Shown: in pieces, positions 50,598 to 60,327 of the stretch
Numbering within the stretch: position 1 is the stretch's first letter
Layout of the letters: each line of letters opens with the position of its first letter
DNA from: an uncultured Paracoccaceae bacterium
GTDB lineage: Bacteria > Pseudomonadota > Alphaproteobacteria > Rhodobacterales > Rhodobacteraceae
DNA length: 64,000 nucleotides
NCBI GenBank assembly: GCA_947496605.1
Contig: CANMDF010000005.1
Location: forward strand, 1-64,000
Direction of reading: 5' to 3'
Made by a program: the position numbers and the translations under genes
Notes under the pieces: model-generated
What the model was told of the DNA's origin: nothing
The model's database searches: none
Seen by the model: the letters and a program-made list of their open reading frames with translations, nothing else

Positions 50598-51267
50598 GTC
50601 ATACTCTCGATTTGCAATTTACTTTGTGCCGCCGGTAGGGCCCTTGGCCGATTTCGGCGCATCTTGGCTCGGTTGGGATGTTTTGCATGGCTGTGAGGCA
50701 TCCCAGCCCAATATGCCGGGTCTGGATGACATCACGATGACACCGCGCAAATACGGGTTTCATGCGACTTTGAAACCGCCATTTCGTCTGGCAGAAGGGC
50801 AAAATGTGCCGGCTCTGGAAGCTGCCGCATCTGACCTTGCTGTCAGCCTCGCGCCGGCCATATGTGACGGCTTGGAATTGACGACTTTGGGCGGTTTTCT
50901 GGCGCTGACCCCGCAAGACGATATGCAAGCAGTGCGCCGGGTTGCTGGGGCCTGTGTGCGAGAGCTTGATCAATTTCGCGCCCCGGCTTCCCAAGCAGAA
51001 CTCGCGCGCCGTCGCAAAGCCGGTCTGAGCCCGCCGCAAGAGGCGCTGTTGGCGCAATGGGGCTATCCTTACGTGATGGAGGAATTTCGGTTCCACATGA
51101 CCCTGACGGCGCGGCTGCAGCAGGATGACATCGCCGTATGGTCGGCTGCTGTGCGGCGTCATTTGCCGGACCTGCCTAGCCTTTTTGTGTTGGATCAGAT
51201 CGCTTTGTGCGGTGAGCGGGAAGATGGCCGGTTCGAGGTGATCCATCGCTACAAACTCACCGGCTGA
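50596..51267 (+). CDS. DUF1045 family, 2H-phosphoesterase-like phosphonate protein
   Basis: The 223-residue protein from ATG 50596 (AAAGGGG upstream) has FAIYFVPP...GWDV and the paired motifs YGFHATLKPPF and FRFHMTLTARL, the two H-x-T signatures of 2H phosphoesterases. DUF1045 proteins regularly sit between phnM and phnN in alphaproteobacteria; a role in hydrolysing a cyclic phosphate released by C-P lyase is a reasonable inference. It runs opposite to the phn genes, overlapping the phnN end by 19 bases. Confidence 0.85.
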   Translation: MSYSRFAIYFVPPVGPLADFGASWLGWDVLHGCEASQPNMPGLDDITMTPRKYGFHATLKPPFRLAEGQNVPALEAAASDLAVSLAPAICDGLELTTLGGFLALTPQDDMQAVRRVAGACVRELDQFRAPASQAELARRRKAGLSPPQEALLAQWGYPYVMEEFRFHMTLTARLQQDDIAVWSAAVRRHLPDLPSLFVLDQIALCGEREDGRFEVIHRYKLTG

Positions 51268-51809
51268 AGCAGCGCCGCGCCCCGGGCGATGGTCTGAGAC
51301 AGCGGACCATCGTTTGCGAGGTTGATCACCTTGAGCCCAGCCGGCAAGGGCTTGTCAGCCTGGGCAAGGCGTTTGCTGATCTCTTTTTCCGTCTCACGGG
51401 CCCGCGCGGCCAGACGGTGCGCAAGTGTTTCGGGTTTCGCGGTGATGTTGAGAACGACGAAGCGTGGGAAAATCTCGGCCGCTTGGGCCAGAGCCTTGCG
51501 GGAGAAATTGACAAGGCAATCGGTGCCCTTGCCAAGTTGGTATTTGACGGTGATCGGAATGCCGTAGTGCAGGCCATGCGCGCCCCAATACACTGCAAAC
51601 GCCCCATCCTGCACCATAGCTTCAAATCGTGGTACAGACACCGCATCGTAGTCCTCGCCGCCCAAGTCGGGCGCACGTGTGATGACGCGGCGCACCAGGT
51701 GCAAATCGGGTATTGCGTCGTGTAGGCCCGCCATCACGCTGTCTTTGCCAACACCCGATGGGCCGACAACCGCGATGAGGCGTCCCCCGGACTTTGAGGC
51801 AAGCGTCAT
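51249..51809 (-). CDS. phnN: PhnN, ribose 1,5-bisphosphokinase
   Basis: The 186-residue kinase has P-loop AVVGPSGVGKDSVMAG and the guanylate-kinase-like VRRVITRAPDLGGEDYDAVSV motif. It phosphorylates ribose 1,5-bisphosphate to PRPP, recycling the C-P lyase sugar. It overlaps phnL by 4 bases at its start. Its size is normal. Confidence 0.93.
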   Translation of the reverse strand: MTLASKSGGRLIAVVGPSGVGKDSVMAGLHDAIPDLHLVRRVITRAPDLGGEDYDAVSVPRFEAMVQDGAFAVYWGAHGLHYGIPITVKYQLGKGTDCLVNFSRKALAQAAEIFPRFVVLNITAKPETLAHRLAARARETEKEISKRLAQADKPLPAGLKVINLANDGPLSQTIARGAALLQPVSL

Positions 51810-52489
51810 GCAGCAATTCCGGGGGTAAAGCGGCCGACATCAATTTCGCGATCACAGACGCGGGTACGGGCTGCCTCATCATGGAAAATACCGATAATGG
51901 CCGCGCCGCGCGCTTTGGCGTCCTCGATCAAGGAGAGCACCACCTCGCGGTTCGCAGCGTCTAGGCTCGCGGTGGGTTCATCAAGTAACATCGCAGGGTA
52001 GCTGTGGGCAAAACCACGTGCAATATTGACTCGCTGTTGCTCGCCGCCTGAGAAGGTCGTGGGAGACAAGGACCACAGCCTTTCGGGGATGTTTAATTGG
52101 GTCAGAAGCGCCGATGCGCGGTCCTGCGCTTCGTCTGCCGGTACTCCTAAAGCGCGCAGAGGCTCAGCAACCACATCGAGCGTTGGCACGCGCGGCACCA
52201 CACGCAGAAACTGGCTAACATAGCCTAGCACATCACGGCGCAATTTGATGATGTCGCGCGGCTCAGACCGCACGATGTCCAAACCGCCAATGCGAATTTC
52301 ACCTGCCTGCGTCAGGTAATTGCCGTAGATCATCCGCATTAGCGTGGATTTACCAGCACCAGAGGCCCCAGTGAGCGCGACGCATTCGCCAGGGGCAACC
52401 GCGAAGGACACATCGCTGATCACCTCGATCACGGCACTTCCCTGATTGTGCAGGGTAAAGGTTTTGGAGACGTCTTTGAGTTCAATCAT
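51806..52489 (-). CDS. phnL: PhnL, ABC-type ATPase of C-P lyase
   Basis: The 227-residue ABC protein has Walker A LTGASGAGKSTLMRM, signature TTFSGGEQQRVNIARG and Walker B PAMLLDEPTASLD. The motif TQAGEIRIGG is PhnL-like. With PhnK it binds the PhnGHIJ core. It begins 3 bases after the phnK stop. Confidence 0.93.
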   Translation of the reverse strand: MIELKDVSKTFTLHNQGSAVIEVISDVSFAVAPGECVALTGASGAGKSTLMRMIYGNYLTQAGEIRIGGLDIVRSEPRDIIKLRRDVLGYVSQFLRVVPRVPTLDVVAEPLRALGVPADEAQDRASALLTQLNIPERLWSLSPTTFSGGEQQRVNIARGFAHSYPAMLLDEPTASLDAANREVVLSLIEDAKARGAAIIGIFHDEAARTRVCDREIDVGRFTPGIAA

Positions 52490-52492
52490 GGC

Positions 52493-53263
52493 TCATACCT
52501 GTAAAACGGAACTGACAAGAAGCTGGCTATAGGCATGCTGCGGATCGTCCAGTACCTGATCTGTCAGGCCCGCCTCGATCACGCGGCCTGATTTCATCAC
52601 CATCAGGCGGTCCGCCAGCAGGCGAACAACAGCTAGGTCATGGGTGACGATGATCGCTGACAACCCCATGTCGCGCACGAGTCCGCGCAGCAGATCCAGC
52701 AGTCGCGCTTGAACCGACACATCAAGACCGCCTGTGGGTTCATCCATGAACACGAGACGCGGGCCCGTGACGAGGTTGCGGGCGATCTGCAAGCGTTGCT
52801 GCATCCCGCCCGAGAATGTTGTGGGTCGATCATCTACACGGGACGCATCAATCTCGACCCGCCCCAGCCAGTCCGTGGCCTTGTCGCGGATATCGCCGTA
52901 GTGACGCTCTCCCACAGCCATCAACCGCTCGCCTACATTGCCGCCGGCGCTGACGCCCATGCGCAGCCCGTCACGGGCGTGTTGGTGGACAAAGGCCCAA
53001 TCGGTACGACCGAGCATCCGCCGCTCCGGCTCTGACATGGTAATTGTGTCGCGGGGGCCGTCGGTGCGGGTGTCGAACACCACCTGTCCCGCATCGGGGG
53101 TCAGATGCCCTGCCATGCAATTAAGCAAGGTGGATTTACCTGACCCGCTTTCGCCAACGATCCCCATAACCTCACCGGGATACAGGTTAAAAGACACATC
53201 GGCGCAACCGATATGCGCACCATATCGCTTGGTGATGCCTTGAACGGAAAGCAAAGGTGTCAT
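52493..53263 (-). CDS. phnK: PhnK, ABC-type ATPase of C-P lyase
   Basis: ATG 53263 (MTPLLSVQGITKRYG) overlaps phnJ by 4 bases, giving 256 residues. It has Walker A GESGSGKSTLLNCMAGHL, signature TTFSGGMQQRLQIARN and Walker B LVFMDEPTGGLDVSVQ. Extra PhnK motifs are WAFVHQHARDGLRMGVSAGGNVGERLM. It docks as a dimer on the PhnJ subunits. Confidence 0.94.
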   Translation of the reverse strand: MTPLLSVQGITKRYGAHIGCADVSFNLYPGEVMGIVGESGSGKSTLLNCMAGHLTPDAGQVVFDTRTDGPRDTITMSEPERRMLGRTDWAFVHQHARDGLRMGVSAGGNVGERLMAVGERHYGDIRDKATDWLGRVEIDASRVDDRPTTFSGGMQQRLQIARNLVTGPRLVFMDEPTGGLDVSVQARLLDLLRGLVRDMGLSAIIVTHDLAVVRLLADRLMVMKSGRVIEAGLTDQVLDDPQHAYSQLLVSSVLQV

Positions 53264-54111
53264 GCTGCGTCCTTTCCTTTGTGGCCCGCTGCCTGGCGCG
53301 CTTCGCAATAGTCGGTGTCAGAGCAGACAAACATCCGCCCACCTAAGTCATCGATGATCAACTCATCCAGATAGCTGTCTGTCGCACCGCACATCCCGCA
53401 GGGGTGATCAGCCTTGGACGCCTCAAACGGATGATCCTCAAAGTCGAGGCTGACCACTTGGGTATAAGGGGGCAGCGCGTAAATTCGTTGTTCGCGCCCC
53501 GCGCCAAAAAGCTGGATTGCGGCCATATCGCCCAGTTTGGGGTTGTCGAATTTGGGGATCGGCGAGGGATCCATTACATAGCGTCCTTCGACCTTAACCG
53601 GATAGGCGTATGAGGTTGCGATATGACCGTGGCGGCTGATATCTTCGTAAAGTTTCACATGCATCAGGCCATATTCTTCAAGGCTGTGCATCTTACGTGT
53701 CTCGCTTTCACGGGGTTCAAGAAAACGCAGCGGTTCGGGGATAGGCACCTGATAAACAAGGATCTGACCCTCGTGCAGCGGTTCTTCGGGGATGCGGTGC
53801 CGGGTCTGGATCACAGTGGCATCACTTGTCGCAGTGGTCGTCGCAACACCTGCTGTCCGCTGAAAGAAAGTCCGTATTGAAACGGCGTTTGTGGTGTCAT
53901 CGGCCCCTTGGTCGATCACCTTGAACGTGTCCTTGGGCGTCAGCACCGCAGCCGACACCTGCACGCCGCCTGTTCCCCAGCCATAGGGCATTGGCATCTC
54001 ACGAGAGGCGAAAGGGACCTGATAGCCGGGAATAGCAAGTCCCTTAAGGATCGCGCGGCGGATCATGCGCTTGGTCTGTTCGTCCAAATAGGCGAAGTTA
54101 TACTCGGTCAT
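53260..54111 (-). CDS. phnJ: PhnJ, radical SAM C-P lyase
   Basis: The 283-residue enzyme has all four key cysteines with the family spacing: C238-x2-C241-x21-C263-x5-C269. These correspond to the 4Fe-4S ligands and catalytic cysteine of E. coli PhnJ. It cleaves the C-P bond of alpha-D-ribose 1-methylphosphonate 5-phosphate. It overlaps phnI and phnK by 4 bases each. The full cysteine set argues it is functional. Confidence 0.96.
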   Translation of the reverse strand: MTEYNFAYLDEQTKRMIRRAILKGLAIPGYQVPFASREMPMPYGWGTGGVQVSAAVLTPKDTFKVIDQGADDTTNAVSIRTFFQRTAGVATTTATSDATVIQTRHRIPEEPLHEGQILVYQVPIPEPLRFLEPRESETRKMHSLEEYGLMHVKLYEDISRHGHIATSYAYPVKVEGRYVMDPSPIPKFDNPKLGDMAAIQLFGAGREQRIYALPPYTQVVSLDFEDHPFEASKADHPCGMCGATDSYLDELIIDDLGGRMFVCSDTDYCEARQAAGHKGKDAA

Positions 54112-55196
54112 TCCGCTGCCTCCTGCACCTGTTGCGCACCCGCTTCGCGACGGAGCTTGCGCACCAGTTCCAATTCAGATTGAAAATCGACGTAATGGGG
54201 CAGTTTGATATGTTCTAGGAACCCCGTCGCCTGAATGTTGTCGGCGTGATACAAAACGAATTCTGCGTCCTGTGCAGGTGCACCAACGTTATCCTCGCCC
54301 AATTCTTCCCAGCGTAGCGCGCGGTCGACCAAGGCCATGGAGATTGCCTTGCGCTCGGTCTGGCCAAAGACGAGCCCATAGCCGCGCGTGAACTGCGGCG
54401 GCTCGGTTTTCGAGCCAGTGAATTGGTTGACTGTCTCGCATTCGGTCAGGATCACTTCTCCGATCTCAACGGCAAATCCCAGTTCGGGGATGTCCATCTC
54501 AACCGGCACCGACCCGATCCGCAACTCGCCCACAAAGGCATGGTTGCGCCCGTAGCCGCGCTGCGTGGAGTAGGCGAGGCCAAGGGTAAAACCTTCGTCC
54601 GCGCGGGTCAGCGCTTGCAGGCGCAAGGCGCGGTCGGCGGGCATTTCCAGCGGTTCGCGGGTCAGGTCTGGGGGCGGCGTATCGTCATGGGGGGCCTCTT
54701 CGATCAGCCCTTCGCGGTTCAGGAATTCGGTGACATGCGGGACATTGCCCGTCTCGGCGTCACGGGAGGGCGCATCGGCCACTTCACCATCTGCGGCCAG
54801 TTTGAAATCGAGCAAACGGTGCGTGTAATCAAAGGTCGGACCCAAGACCTGCCCACCCGGCAAGTCCTTGAACGTGGCCGAGATGCGGCGATCACAGGCC
54901 ATAGCGCCGGTATCCACAGGCTCGGACGCCCCAAAGCGTGGCAGCGTGGTGCGATAGGCGCGAATGAGGAAGATCGCTTCGATCAGATCGCCGCGCGCCT
55001 GTTTGATCGCGAGTGCCGCAAGGTCCGGATCATAAAGCGACCCTTCGGCCATGACACGATTGACGGCAAGACTGAGTTGCGCGCGGATTTGCGCGATGCT
55101 GAGTTCCGCAATATCCGTGTCACCGCGGCGTTCTTCGGCGAGCCAGGCATGGGCATTCTCGATTGCCCGCTCTCCACCTTTGACTGCTACATACAT
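54108..55196 (-). CDS. phnI: PhnI, nucleosidase subunit of C-P lyase
   Basis: The start is ATG 55196 (MYVAVKGGERAIENAHAWLAEERRGD), the conserved PhnI N-terminus; the longer track start reads into phnH. The product is 362 residues, normal for the family. With PhnGHL it swaps the base of ATP for the phosphonate. YGRNHAFVGELRIGSVPVEM and QFTGSKTEPPQFTRGYGLVFGQTERKAIS are characteristic. Confidence 0.95.
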   Translation of the reverse strand: MYVAVKGGERAIENAHAWLAEERRGDTDIAELSIAQIRAQLSLAVNRVMAEGSLYDPDLAALAIKQARGDLIEAIFLIRAYRTTLPRFGASEPVDTGAMACDRRISATFKDLPGGQVLGPTFDYTHRLLDFKLAADGEVADAPSRDAETGNVPHVTEFLNREGLIEEAPHDDTPPPDLTREPLEMPADRALRLQALTRADEGFTLGLAYSTQRGYGRNHAFVGELRIGSVPVEMDIPELGFAVEIGEVILTECETVNQFTGSKTEPPQFTRGYGLVFGQTERKAISMALVDRALRWEELGEDNVGAPAQDAEFVLYHADNIQATGFLEHIKLPHYVDFQSELELVRKLRREAGAQQVQEAAE

Positions 55197-55197
55197 G

Positions 55198-55800
55198 TCA
55201 GGATGCTCCTGCGTGCGCGCGCGCTGGAACACTTGAGCGCGAAACTTCGGTTGAGCGGGGCAAGGCCGCGAGGCGTTCGCCACAGGTGAAAATGAAATCC
55301 AGCCCCAGCGGGAACAGCCTTCGGTTGGCCTGAAACGCCTCCACTTCCGGCAAGGAAAGCGCGGCGTGATCCTTGATGCCCGGACCGGTCAGAGTTGCAC
55401 CCGAGGTGACGAGCGCGTCGCATTCGACGATCAGCGTAGCCGAGCGGTCAGGATACTCGGACGTGCCGATCGGATAGACCGCAAGCGGCACCAGCGCGTC
55501 CCATTTGCCCACCGCGAACATGCAATGCGCCGGGCCAACAAACGGGGCACCTGTGTGAAAGGACAGCCACGCCCGCACCGCATCGCAATCCATGTCGCCC
55601 GCCAGATAAATTGGTGTTTCCGTATCGCAGAGCGTCAGCAGAACAGCGCCCATCGCGGGCGACACAGGGGCAGGGGGTGCGGCCCCTTCGATATCCCGAA
55701 GGGTGCCGGGGCGGGCCATGGCCTCCATCACACTACGAAAGGCGTGGGCTGACTGGGTGGCTGGATCCGCAAAGCCGCCGGACAGGGTGTTTGCCTGCAT
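55198..55800 (-). CDS. phnH: PhnH, C-P lyase core subunit
   Basis: The 200-residue subunit has FADPATQSAHAFRSVMEAMARPGTL at the N-terminus and GPGIKDHAALSL, IFTCGERLAALPRSTEV near the C-terminus, all PhnH hallmarks. It forms the heterooctameric PhnGHIJ core. It lies 1 base upstream of phnI and shares one base with phnG. Confidence 0.95.
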   Translation of the reverse strand: MQANTLSGGFADPATQSAHAFRSVMEAMARPGTLRDIEGAAPPAPVSPAMGAVLLTLCDTETPIYLAGDMDCDAVRAWLSFHTGAPFVGPAHCMFAVGKWDALVPLAVYPIGTSEYPDRSATLIVECDALVTSGATLTGPGIKDHAALSLPEVEAFQANRRLFPLGLDFIFTCGERLAALPRSTEVSRSSVPARAHAGAS

Positions 55801-56255
55801 CAGTCTTCTCCTCGGGTCATGGTAAAGAAATCAACTTTTGTCGCGGCTGCCTTGGCCGCGCGGGCGGCTTTCATGGTGGCCATCCCTGCCTCCAGAGGCT
55901 CAAGGACCGCCTCGCGCAGCCTACTTGCCATTGCGGTCTGCATAAGCGCATCGACCAGAGCGGCGACCTCGGCATCTGCTTTGCGACGCCCTTGAATATA
56001 GCTGTGCCCGACTTCGCCAGTTTCCAACGTCAAGGCGCAGCGGGTAATCGTCATCTCGCCCAGATTGAAGGGTGCGCCAGTGGCACCAGCGCGCGCGCGG
56101 ACCATCGTGCTGCCAATTTCCGGCGCACGCAGCCACGTAAAGGCAGGGCGCGATATTTCAGCATCCAACAGTGCGGCCACACGGCCTTCGGGCGCTTTAG
56201 CCAGCAGACCCATCCACGCCTTACGGGGATTATTTTCGCTCACAGTGTCTTTCAT
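55800..56255 (-). CDS. phnG: PhnG, C-P lyase core subunit
   Basis: ATG 56255 (MKDTVSENNPRKAWMGLLAKAPE) gives 151 residues, normal for PhnG. Typical blocks are WLRAPEIGSTMVRARAGATGAPFNLGEMTITRCALTL and GHSYIQGRRKADAEVAALVDALMQ. It is the first gene of the leftward operon, divergent from phnF over 81 bases. Confidence 0.94.
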   Translation of the reverse strand: MKDTVSENNPRKAWMGLLAKAPEGRVAALLDAEISRPAFTWLRAPEIGSTMVRARAGATGAPFNLGEMTITRCALTLETGEVGHSYIQGRRKADAEVAALVDALMQTAMASRLREAVLEPLEAGMATMKAARAAKAAATKVDFFTMTRGED

Positions 56256-56261
56256 CTCGAC

Positions 56262-56300
56262 AACTTGTCTCTTTCCTATACAACTATACATATCTTATCA
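56262..56300. promoter_or_regulatory. phnG-phnF divergent control region
   Basis: The 81-base gap between phnG and phnF includes AT-rich CCTATACAACTATACATATC with a TATA-CAAC-TATA dyad. GntR-type regulators bind short AT-rich dyads between divergent genes, so this is the likely PhnF operator, controlling both directions. Confidence 0.45.
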
Positions 56301-56336
56301 TATTGATGTCCTCATGACAGAAGAGTTTTGTGAAAT

Positions 56337-57056
56337 TTGCGTGACAGTTCTGACAAAACCCCAATCTGGAAGGCCATCGCTAACGCATTGCGCAGCGATT
56401 TGGCCGAAGGACGTTATGCGCCGGGGGACAAGTTGCCGACCGAGGCTGCGCTGGCAGACCGCTTTGGCGTGAACCGCCACACGGTGCGCCATGGGATTTC
56501 TGTATTGGTCGAGGAAGGGCTAGTGCGCACCCGTCGCGGTGCAGGGGCCTTTGTCGCCGCCACGCCGACCGACTATCCGATTGGCAATCGGGTGCGGTTC
56601 CACGAAAATCTGATTGCCGCAGGCCGCAGACCCGAAAAGCGCATGCTCGCGTTGGACGAGCGTACTGCGACGATTGGCGAGGCTCAGGCCTTGCAGATCG
56701 AGGCAGGCGATCCAGTCTGTGCTTATCATGGGCTTTCATTGGCAGATGGTCAGCCGATTGCCGTATTTGAAAGCCTGTTTCCACTGGCGCGCCTTGGAGG
56801 GATTACCGCTGCATTGAAGGAAACAAGCAGCGTCACACAAGCTTTAAGTGTTGTAGGCATCGACGACTATACGCGTGCCTCAACCCGCCTGACCGCAGTT
56901 CGCGCCACGGCAACCCACGCGCTGCTGTTGCATGTTGCCGAAGGCGATCCGCTGCTGAGATCGTCGAGTCTAAATCATTCCCAAGGTGGGCTGCCCGTAG
57001 AATACGGCCGCACTTGGTTTGCAGGTGACCGGGTAACGCTGACGCTTGAAGCGTAG
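56337..57056 (+). CDS. phnF: PhnF, GntR-family regulator of phosphonate genes
   Basis: The 239-residue protein has an N-terminal GntR winged helix (PIWKAIANALRSDLAEGRYAPGDKLPTEAALADRFGVNRHTVRHGISVLVEEGLV) and a C-terminal UTRA ligand domain (YHGLSLADGQPIAVFESLFPL, PVEYGRTWFAGDRVTLTLEA). It starts with TTG (56337), with GAAGAG upstream. It probably represses the phn operon until the effector binds. Confidence 0.9.
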   Translation: MRDSSDKTPIWKAIANALRSDLAEGRYAPGDKLPTEAALADRFGVNRHTVRHGISVLVEEGLVRTRRGAGAFVAATPTDYPIGNRVRFHENLIAAGRRPEKRMLALDERTATIGEAQALQIEAGDPVCAYHGLSLADGQPIAVFESLFPLARLGGITAALKETSSVTQALSVVGIDDYTRASTRLTAVRATATHALLLHVAEGDPLLRSSSLNHSQGGLPVEYGRTWFAGDRVTLTLEA

Positions 57057-57182
57057 GGCTTGCTCATCAGCACAGCACCCGTAACGGGGCTGGCTTGCCG
57101 ATGGTCTTGGAATGTCTGATCGGTCTTAAAGCTGTCGTCGTCTGTATCGCGTGTTACAAAACCTTCATTTTCTAGATCTCTA

Positions 57183-57204
57183 TAATTCATATATTCGTGA
57201 ATTA
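57183..57204. promoter_or_regulatory. Probable ArsR operator overlapping start codon
   Basis: TAATTCA (57183-57189) and TGAATTA (57198-57204) are perfect inverted arms; the last base is the A of the ATG. TATAAT overlaps the left arm as a likely -10. The ATTCA...TGAAT form is typical of ArsR/SmtB operators, so arsenite-relieved autorepression is likely. Confidence 0.7.
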
Positions 57205-58052
57205 TGGAAACATTGATTCCCAACCGCCTTTCGACACTTGGCCATCCCCAACGGCTGGCGCTATTCCGGCTGCTGATGCGACGCTATCCCGACTGCGTTC
57301 CGGCGACAGAATTGGCGCAGGCACTCGGACTAAAGCCGAATACACTGTCGACCTATGTGAACGCGCTGATGCAAGCCGGTTTGATCAGCCAAGAGCGTAT
57401 TGGCACGTCCTTGCGCTATGCAATCGACATGGATGCCACCCGCGAGACCGTCGATTACCTTCTGCACGACTGTTGCAGGGGGAGGCCTGAAATTTGCGCC
57501 CCCAATGCCTATTCCGCGATTCACGGAGACATTCAAATGGCCGACCGAAAATTCAACGTCCTGTTCATTTGCACAGGCAACTCTGCACGGTCCATCTTTG
57601 CCGAGTCCATCTTGCGCGACCTCGCCGGTGATCTTTTTATTGCCTACTCGGCAGGCATCAAGCCGCGCTCGGAACTGAATTCGTTTGCACTCGAGGTGCT
57701 GGAACAGAAGGGGCATGATGTATCAGTCCTTCGTTCCAAGAACATTTCTGAGTTTCAAGGGGCGGATGCCCCAAATTTCGATTTCGTCTTCACCGTCTGC
57801 AATCAGGCGGCCAATGAAGAATGCCCCTCGTGGCCCGGCCAGCCCATCAACGCGCATTGGGGCCTGCCTGATCCGGTCAAGGTTGATGGTTCTGATGCCG
57901 AAAAGAGTCTCGCCTTTCACCAAACCTACGGCGCGCTAAGGAACCGCATGATCGCGTTTTCGGCTTTGCCCTTTGCTTCGCTGGACCGGTTGTCGTTGCA
58001 AAAAGCTGCCGACGGGATTGGCCAATCTACTGACAAAGGATCACAGATATGA
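57204..58052 (+). CDS. ArsR-ArsC fusion: arsenic-responsive repressor plus arsenate reductase
   Basis: The 282-residue fusion combines residues 1-~100, an ArsR/SmtB winged helix ([34 protein letters not shown]) with Cys90, Cys91 and Cys98 at its end, a likely As(III) site. From ~115 it has a low-molecular-weight phosphatase-type domain with the C-x5-R loop CTGNSARS (Cys123, Arg129). It reads as sensor and reductase in one chain. It overlaps the GAPDH gene by 4 bases, beginning an arsJ operon. Whether the reductase half is catalytic is not proven. Confidence 0.88.
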   Translation: METLIPNRLSTLGHPQRLALFRLLMRRYPDCVPATELAQALGLKPNTLSTYVNALMQAGLISQERIGTSLRYAIDMDATRETVDYLLHDCCRGRPEICAPNAYSAIHGDIQMADRKFNVLFICTGNSARSIFAESILRDLAGDLFIAYSAGIKPRSELNSFALEVLEQKGHDVSVLRSKNISEFQGADAPNFDFVFTVCNQAANEECPSWPGQPINAHWGLPDPVKVDGSDAEKSLAFHQTYGALRNRMIAFSALPFASLDRLSLQKAADGIGQSTDKGSQI

Positions 58053-59047
58053 CTGTTTACGCACTCAACGGCCTGGGCCGCATCGGCAAGCTGGCCTTGA
58101 AGCCGTTGCTGGAACGGGGGGCAAAAATTGCATGGATCAATGACGCGGTGGGTGATCCCGAGATGCATGCCCATCTGTTTGAGTTCGACACGGTCCACGG
58201 CCGCTGGAAGGCCAATTTCGCCCATGATGAGGGTAGCGTGACAATTGACGGCCAGCGTCTGCCGTTCATTGGCACCCGCGACATCGCCGCGCTGCCGCTG
58301 GAGGGTGTTGATGTGGTGATCGACTGCACTGGTGTCTTCAAGACAGAGGCAAAGCTCGCCCCCTACTTTGACGCAGGCGTAAAGAAGGTGGTTATATCTG
58401 CGCCGGTCAAGGACGGTGACGCCGCCAATATCGTATACGGCGTGAATCACGACATCTACGAAACGGACCGCCACCGCATTGTGACCGCAGCAAGTTGCAC
58501 GACCAATTGCCTTGCGCCAGTTGTAAAGGTCATTCACGAAAACCTGAGGATCAAACACGGCTCTATCACAACGATCCACAATGTGACCAATACACAGACC
58601 ATTGTGGACCGTCCGGCGAAAGACCTGCGCCGTGCGCGCTCTGCCCTGAATTCCCTGATTCCGACAACCACTGGTAGTGCAACCGCCATCACGCTTATTT
58701 ATCCGGAACTGACGGGTCGCCTGAACGGTCATGCCGTTCGTGTGCCTCTACTTAACGCGTCGTTGACCGATTGCGTCTTCGAGGTAGAACAAGAGACCAC
58801 TGCAGAAGAGGTCAATGCACTGTTTAAGGCAGCATCGGAAGGGCCGTTGAAGGGTATCTTGGGCTATGAGGAACGCCCACTCGTTTCCACTGATTACACC
58901 AATGATGAAAGATCGAGCATTGTCGATGCGCCTTCTACCATGGTGATCAATGGCACGCAGGTGAAGGTCTACGCGTGGTATGACAACGAGATGGGTTATG
59001 CGCACCGCCTGGTGGATGTGGCCTGCTTGATTGGGGACAGTCTGTGA
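58049..59047 (+). CDS. ArsJ-associated glyceraldehyde-3-phosphate dehydrogenase
   Basis: The 332-residue GAPDH has NAD site [11 protein letters not shown] and the catalytic Cys150 in [11 protein letters not shown], then [14 protein letters not shown] and [11 protein letters not shown]. It is located between arsR-arsC and arsJ, overlapping both by 4 bases. In this setting it uses arsenate in place of phosphate to form 1-arseno-3-phosphoglycerate, which ArsJ exports. It is distinct from the housekeeping enzyme by context. Confidence 0.92.
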   Translation: MTVYALNGLGRIGKLALKPLLERGAKIAWINDAVGDPEMHAHLFEFDTVHGRWKANFAHDEGSVTIDGQRLPFIGTRDIAALPLEGVDVVIDCTGVFKTEAKLAPYFDAGVKKVVISAPVKDGDAANIVYGVNHDIYETDRHRIVTAASCTTNCLAPVVKVIHENLRIKHGSITTIHNVTNTQTIVDRPAKDLRRARSALNSLIPTTTGSATAITLIYPELTGRLNGHAVRVPLLNASLTDCVFEVEQETTAEEVNALFKAASEGPLKGILGYEERPLVSTDYTNDERSSIVDAPSTMVINGTQVKVYAWYDNEMGYAHRLVDVACLIGDSL

Positions 59048-60306
59048 CCGAAAGCGCTGCGCGCCCCGAAGGGCTGTCGGCCTATATCGCGGTCACGGCG
59101 GCCTACTGGGCATTCATGCTGACCGACGGCGCATTGCGCATGCTGGTGCTGCTGCACTTTCATACCCTGGGTTTCTCTCCGGTCCAGCTAGCCTATCTGT
59201 TTGTCCTTTATGAAATCGCGGGCGTCATCACCAATTTGTGCGCAGGCTGGATTGCCGCGCGGTTTGGCCTGACGTCGACGCTGTATGCAGGGCTAGGGTT
59301 GCAAGTGCTGGCTCTGCTGGCCTTGGCGCAGCTTGATCCTACTTGGGCGATTGGCACATCGGTCGCCTTTGTAATGCTTGTGCAGGGTGCAAGCGGCGTG
59401 GCCAAGGACCTTGCCAAGATGTCGTCCAAATCCGCCGTCAAATTGCTCGCGCCGTCACAGGACGGCGCACTTTTTCGCTGGGTGGCACTTTTGACAGGAT
59501 CCAAGAACATGGTGAAGGGCGCGGGGTTTCTGCTGGGCGCTGTATTGCTGGCGACACTTGGATTTGTCTGGGCTGTCTTGGGCATGGCCGCGATCCTTGC
59601 CGCAATTCTGCTGGCCGTTTTGATTGCCATGCCGCCGGGGCTGCCGAAGGGACGCAAGGACACAACATTCTCCGAGGTGTTTTCCAAGTCGGCCAACGTT
59701 AACTGGCTTAGTGCGGCACGGGTATTCCTGTTCGGGGCGCGGGACGTCTGGTTTGTCGTCGGCATTCCGATCTATTTCTACGCTGTGCTGTCGGATGGCA
59801 CTACGGCAGGCAACCGCGCTGCATTCTTCATGATCGGGACGTTCATGGCCCTGTGGGTCATCCTCTATGGCCTTGTTCAGGCCAACGCGCCCCGCATCCT
59901 GCGCGCAAGCGGGCGGTCCGAGGCGGACCTGATTGGCGCGGCCCGCACATGGGGCTGGGGCCTTGCTGCGGTTCCGGTGATGCTGACATGCGCGGCTGTC
60001 ACTGCCACGGAGCCGCAGATGTGGCTCACCCTTACGCTTGTCATCGGACTGTTGATTTTCGGGGCGGTCTTCGCGGTAAACTCATCGCTCCATTCCTACC
60101 TGATCTTGTCCTTCACAAAGGCAGAGCGGGTCACGATGGATGTGGGCTTTTACTACATGGCCAATGCGGGTGGGCGGCTGGCCGGAACCTTGCTGTCCGG
60201 GCTGACATATCAAGCAGGTGGACTGGCGCTGATGTTGGGCACTGCGGCTGGAATGGTTGCAGCGTCGGCTATCACGGTGGGTTTCTTGAAGCTGGAGAAT
60301 GGATAG
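59044..60306 (+). CDS. arsJ: ArsJ, organoarsenical (1-arseno-3-phosphoglycerate) efflux permease
   Basis: The 420-residue MFS-type transporter has ~11-12 hydrophobic segments. Its N-terminus [39 protein letters not shown] and later [39 protein letters not shown] are ArsJ hallmarks. It exports the unstable arseno-sugar phosphate made by the neighbouring GAPDH; outside, it hydrolyses to arsenate. It completes an arsR/C-gapdh-arsJ operon. Confidence 0.93.
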   Translation: MTESAARPEGLSAYIAVTAAYWAFMLTDGALRMLVLLHFHTLGFSPVQLAYLFVLYEIAGVITNLCAGWIAARFGLTSTLYAGLGLQVLALLALAQLDPTWAIGTSVAFVMLVQGASGVAKDLAKMSSKSAVKLLAPSQDGALFRWVALLTGSKNMVKGAGFLLGAVLLATLGFVWAVLGMAAILAAILLAVLIAMPPGLPKGRKDTTFSEVFSKSANVNWLSAARVFLFGARDVWFVVGIPIYFYAVLSDGTTAGNRAAFFMIGTFMALWVILYGLVQANAPRILRASGRSEADLIGAARTWGWGLAAVPVMLTCAAVTATEPQMWLTLTLVIGLLIFGAVFAVNSSLHSYLILSFTKAERVTMDVGFYYMANAGGRLAGTLLSGLTYQAGGLALMLGTAAGMVAASAITVGFLKLENG

Positions 60307-60327
60307 AAATGATCGGATCGCGGCCCT

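Noticed and set aside
54423-55289. Plus-strand 288-residue ORF
   Set aside because: It is antisense to phnI, whose conserved motifs are intact.
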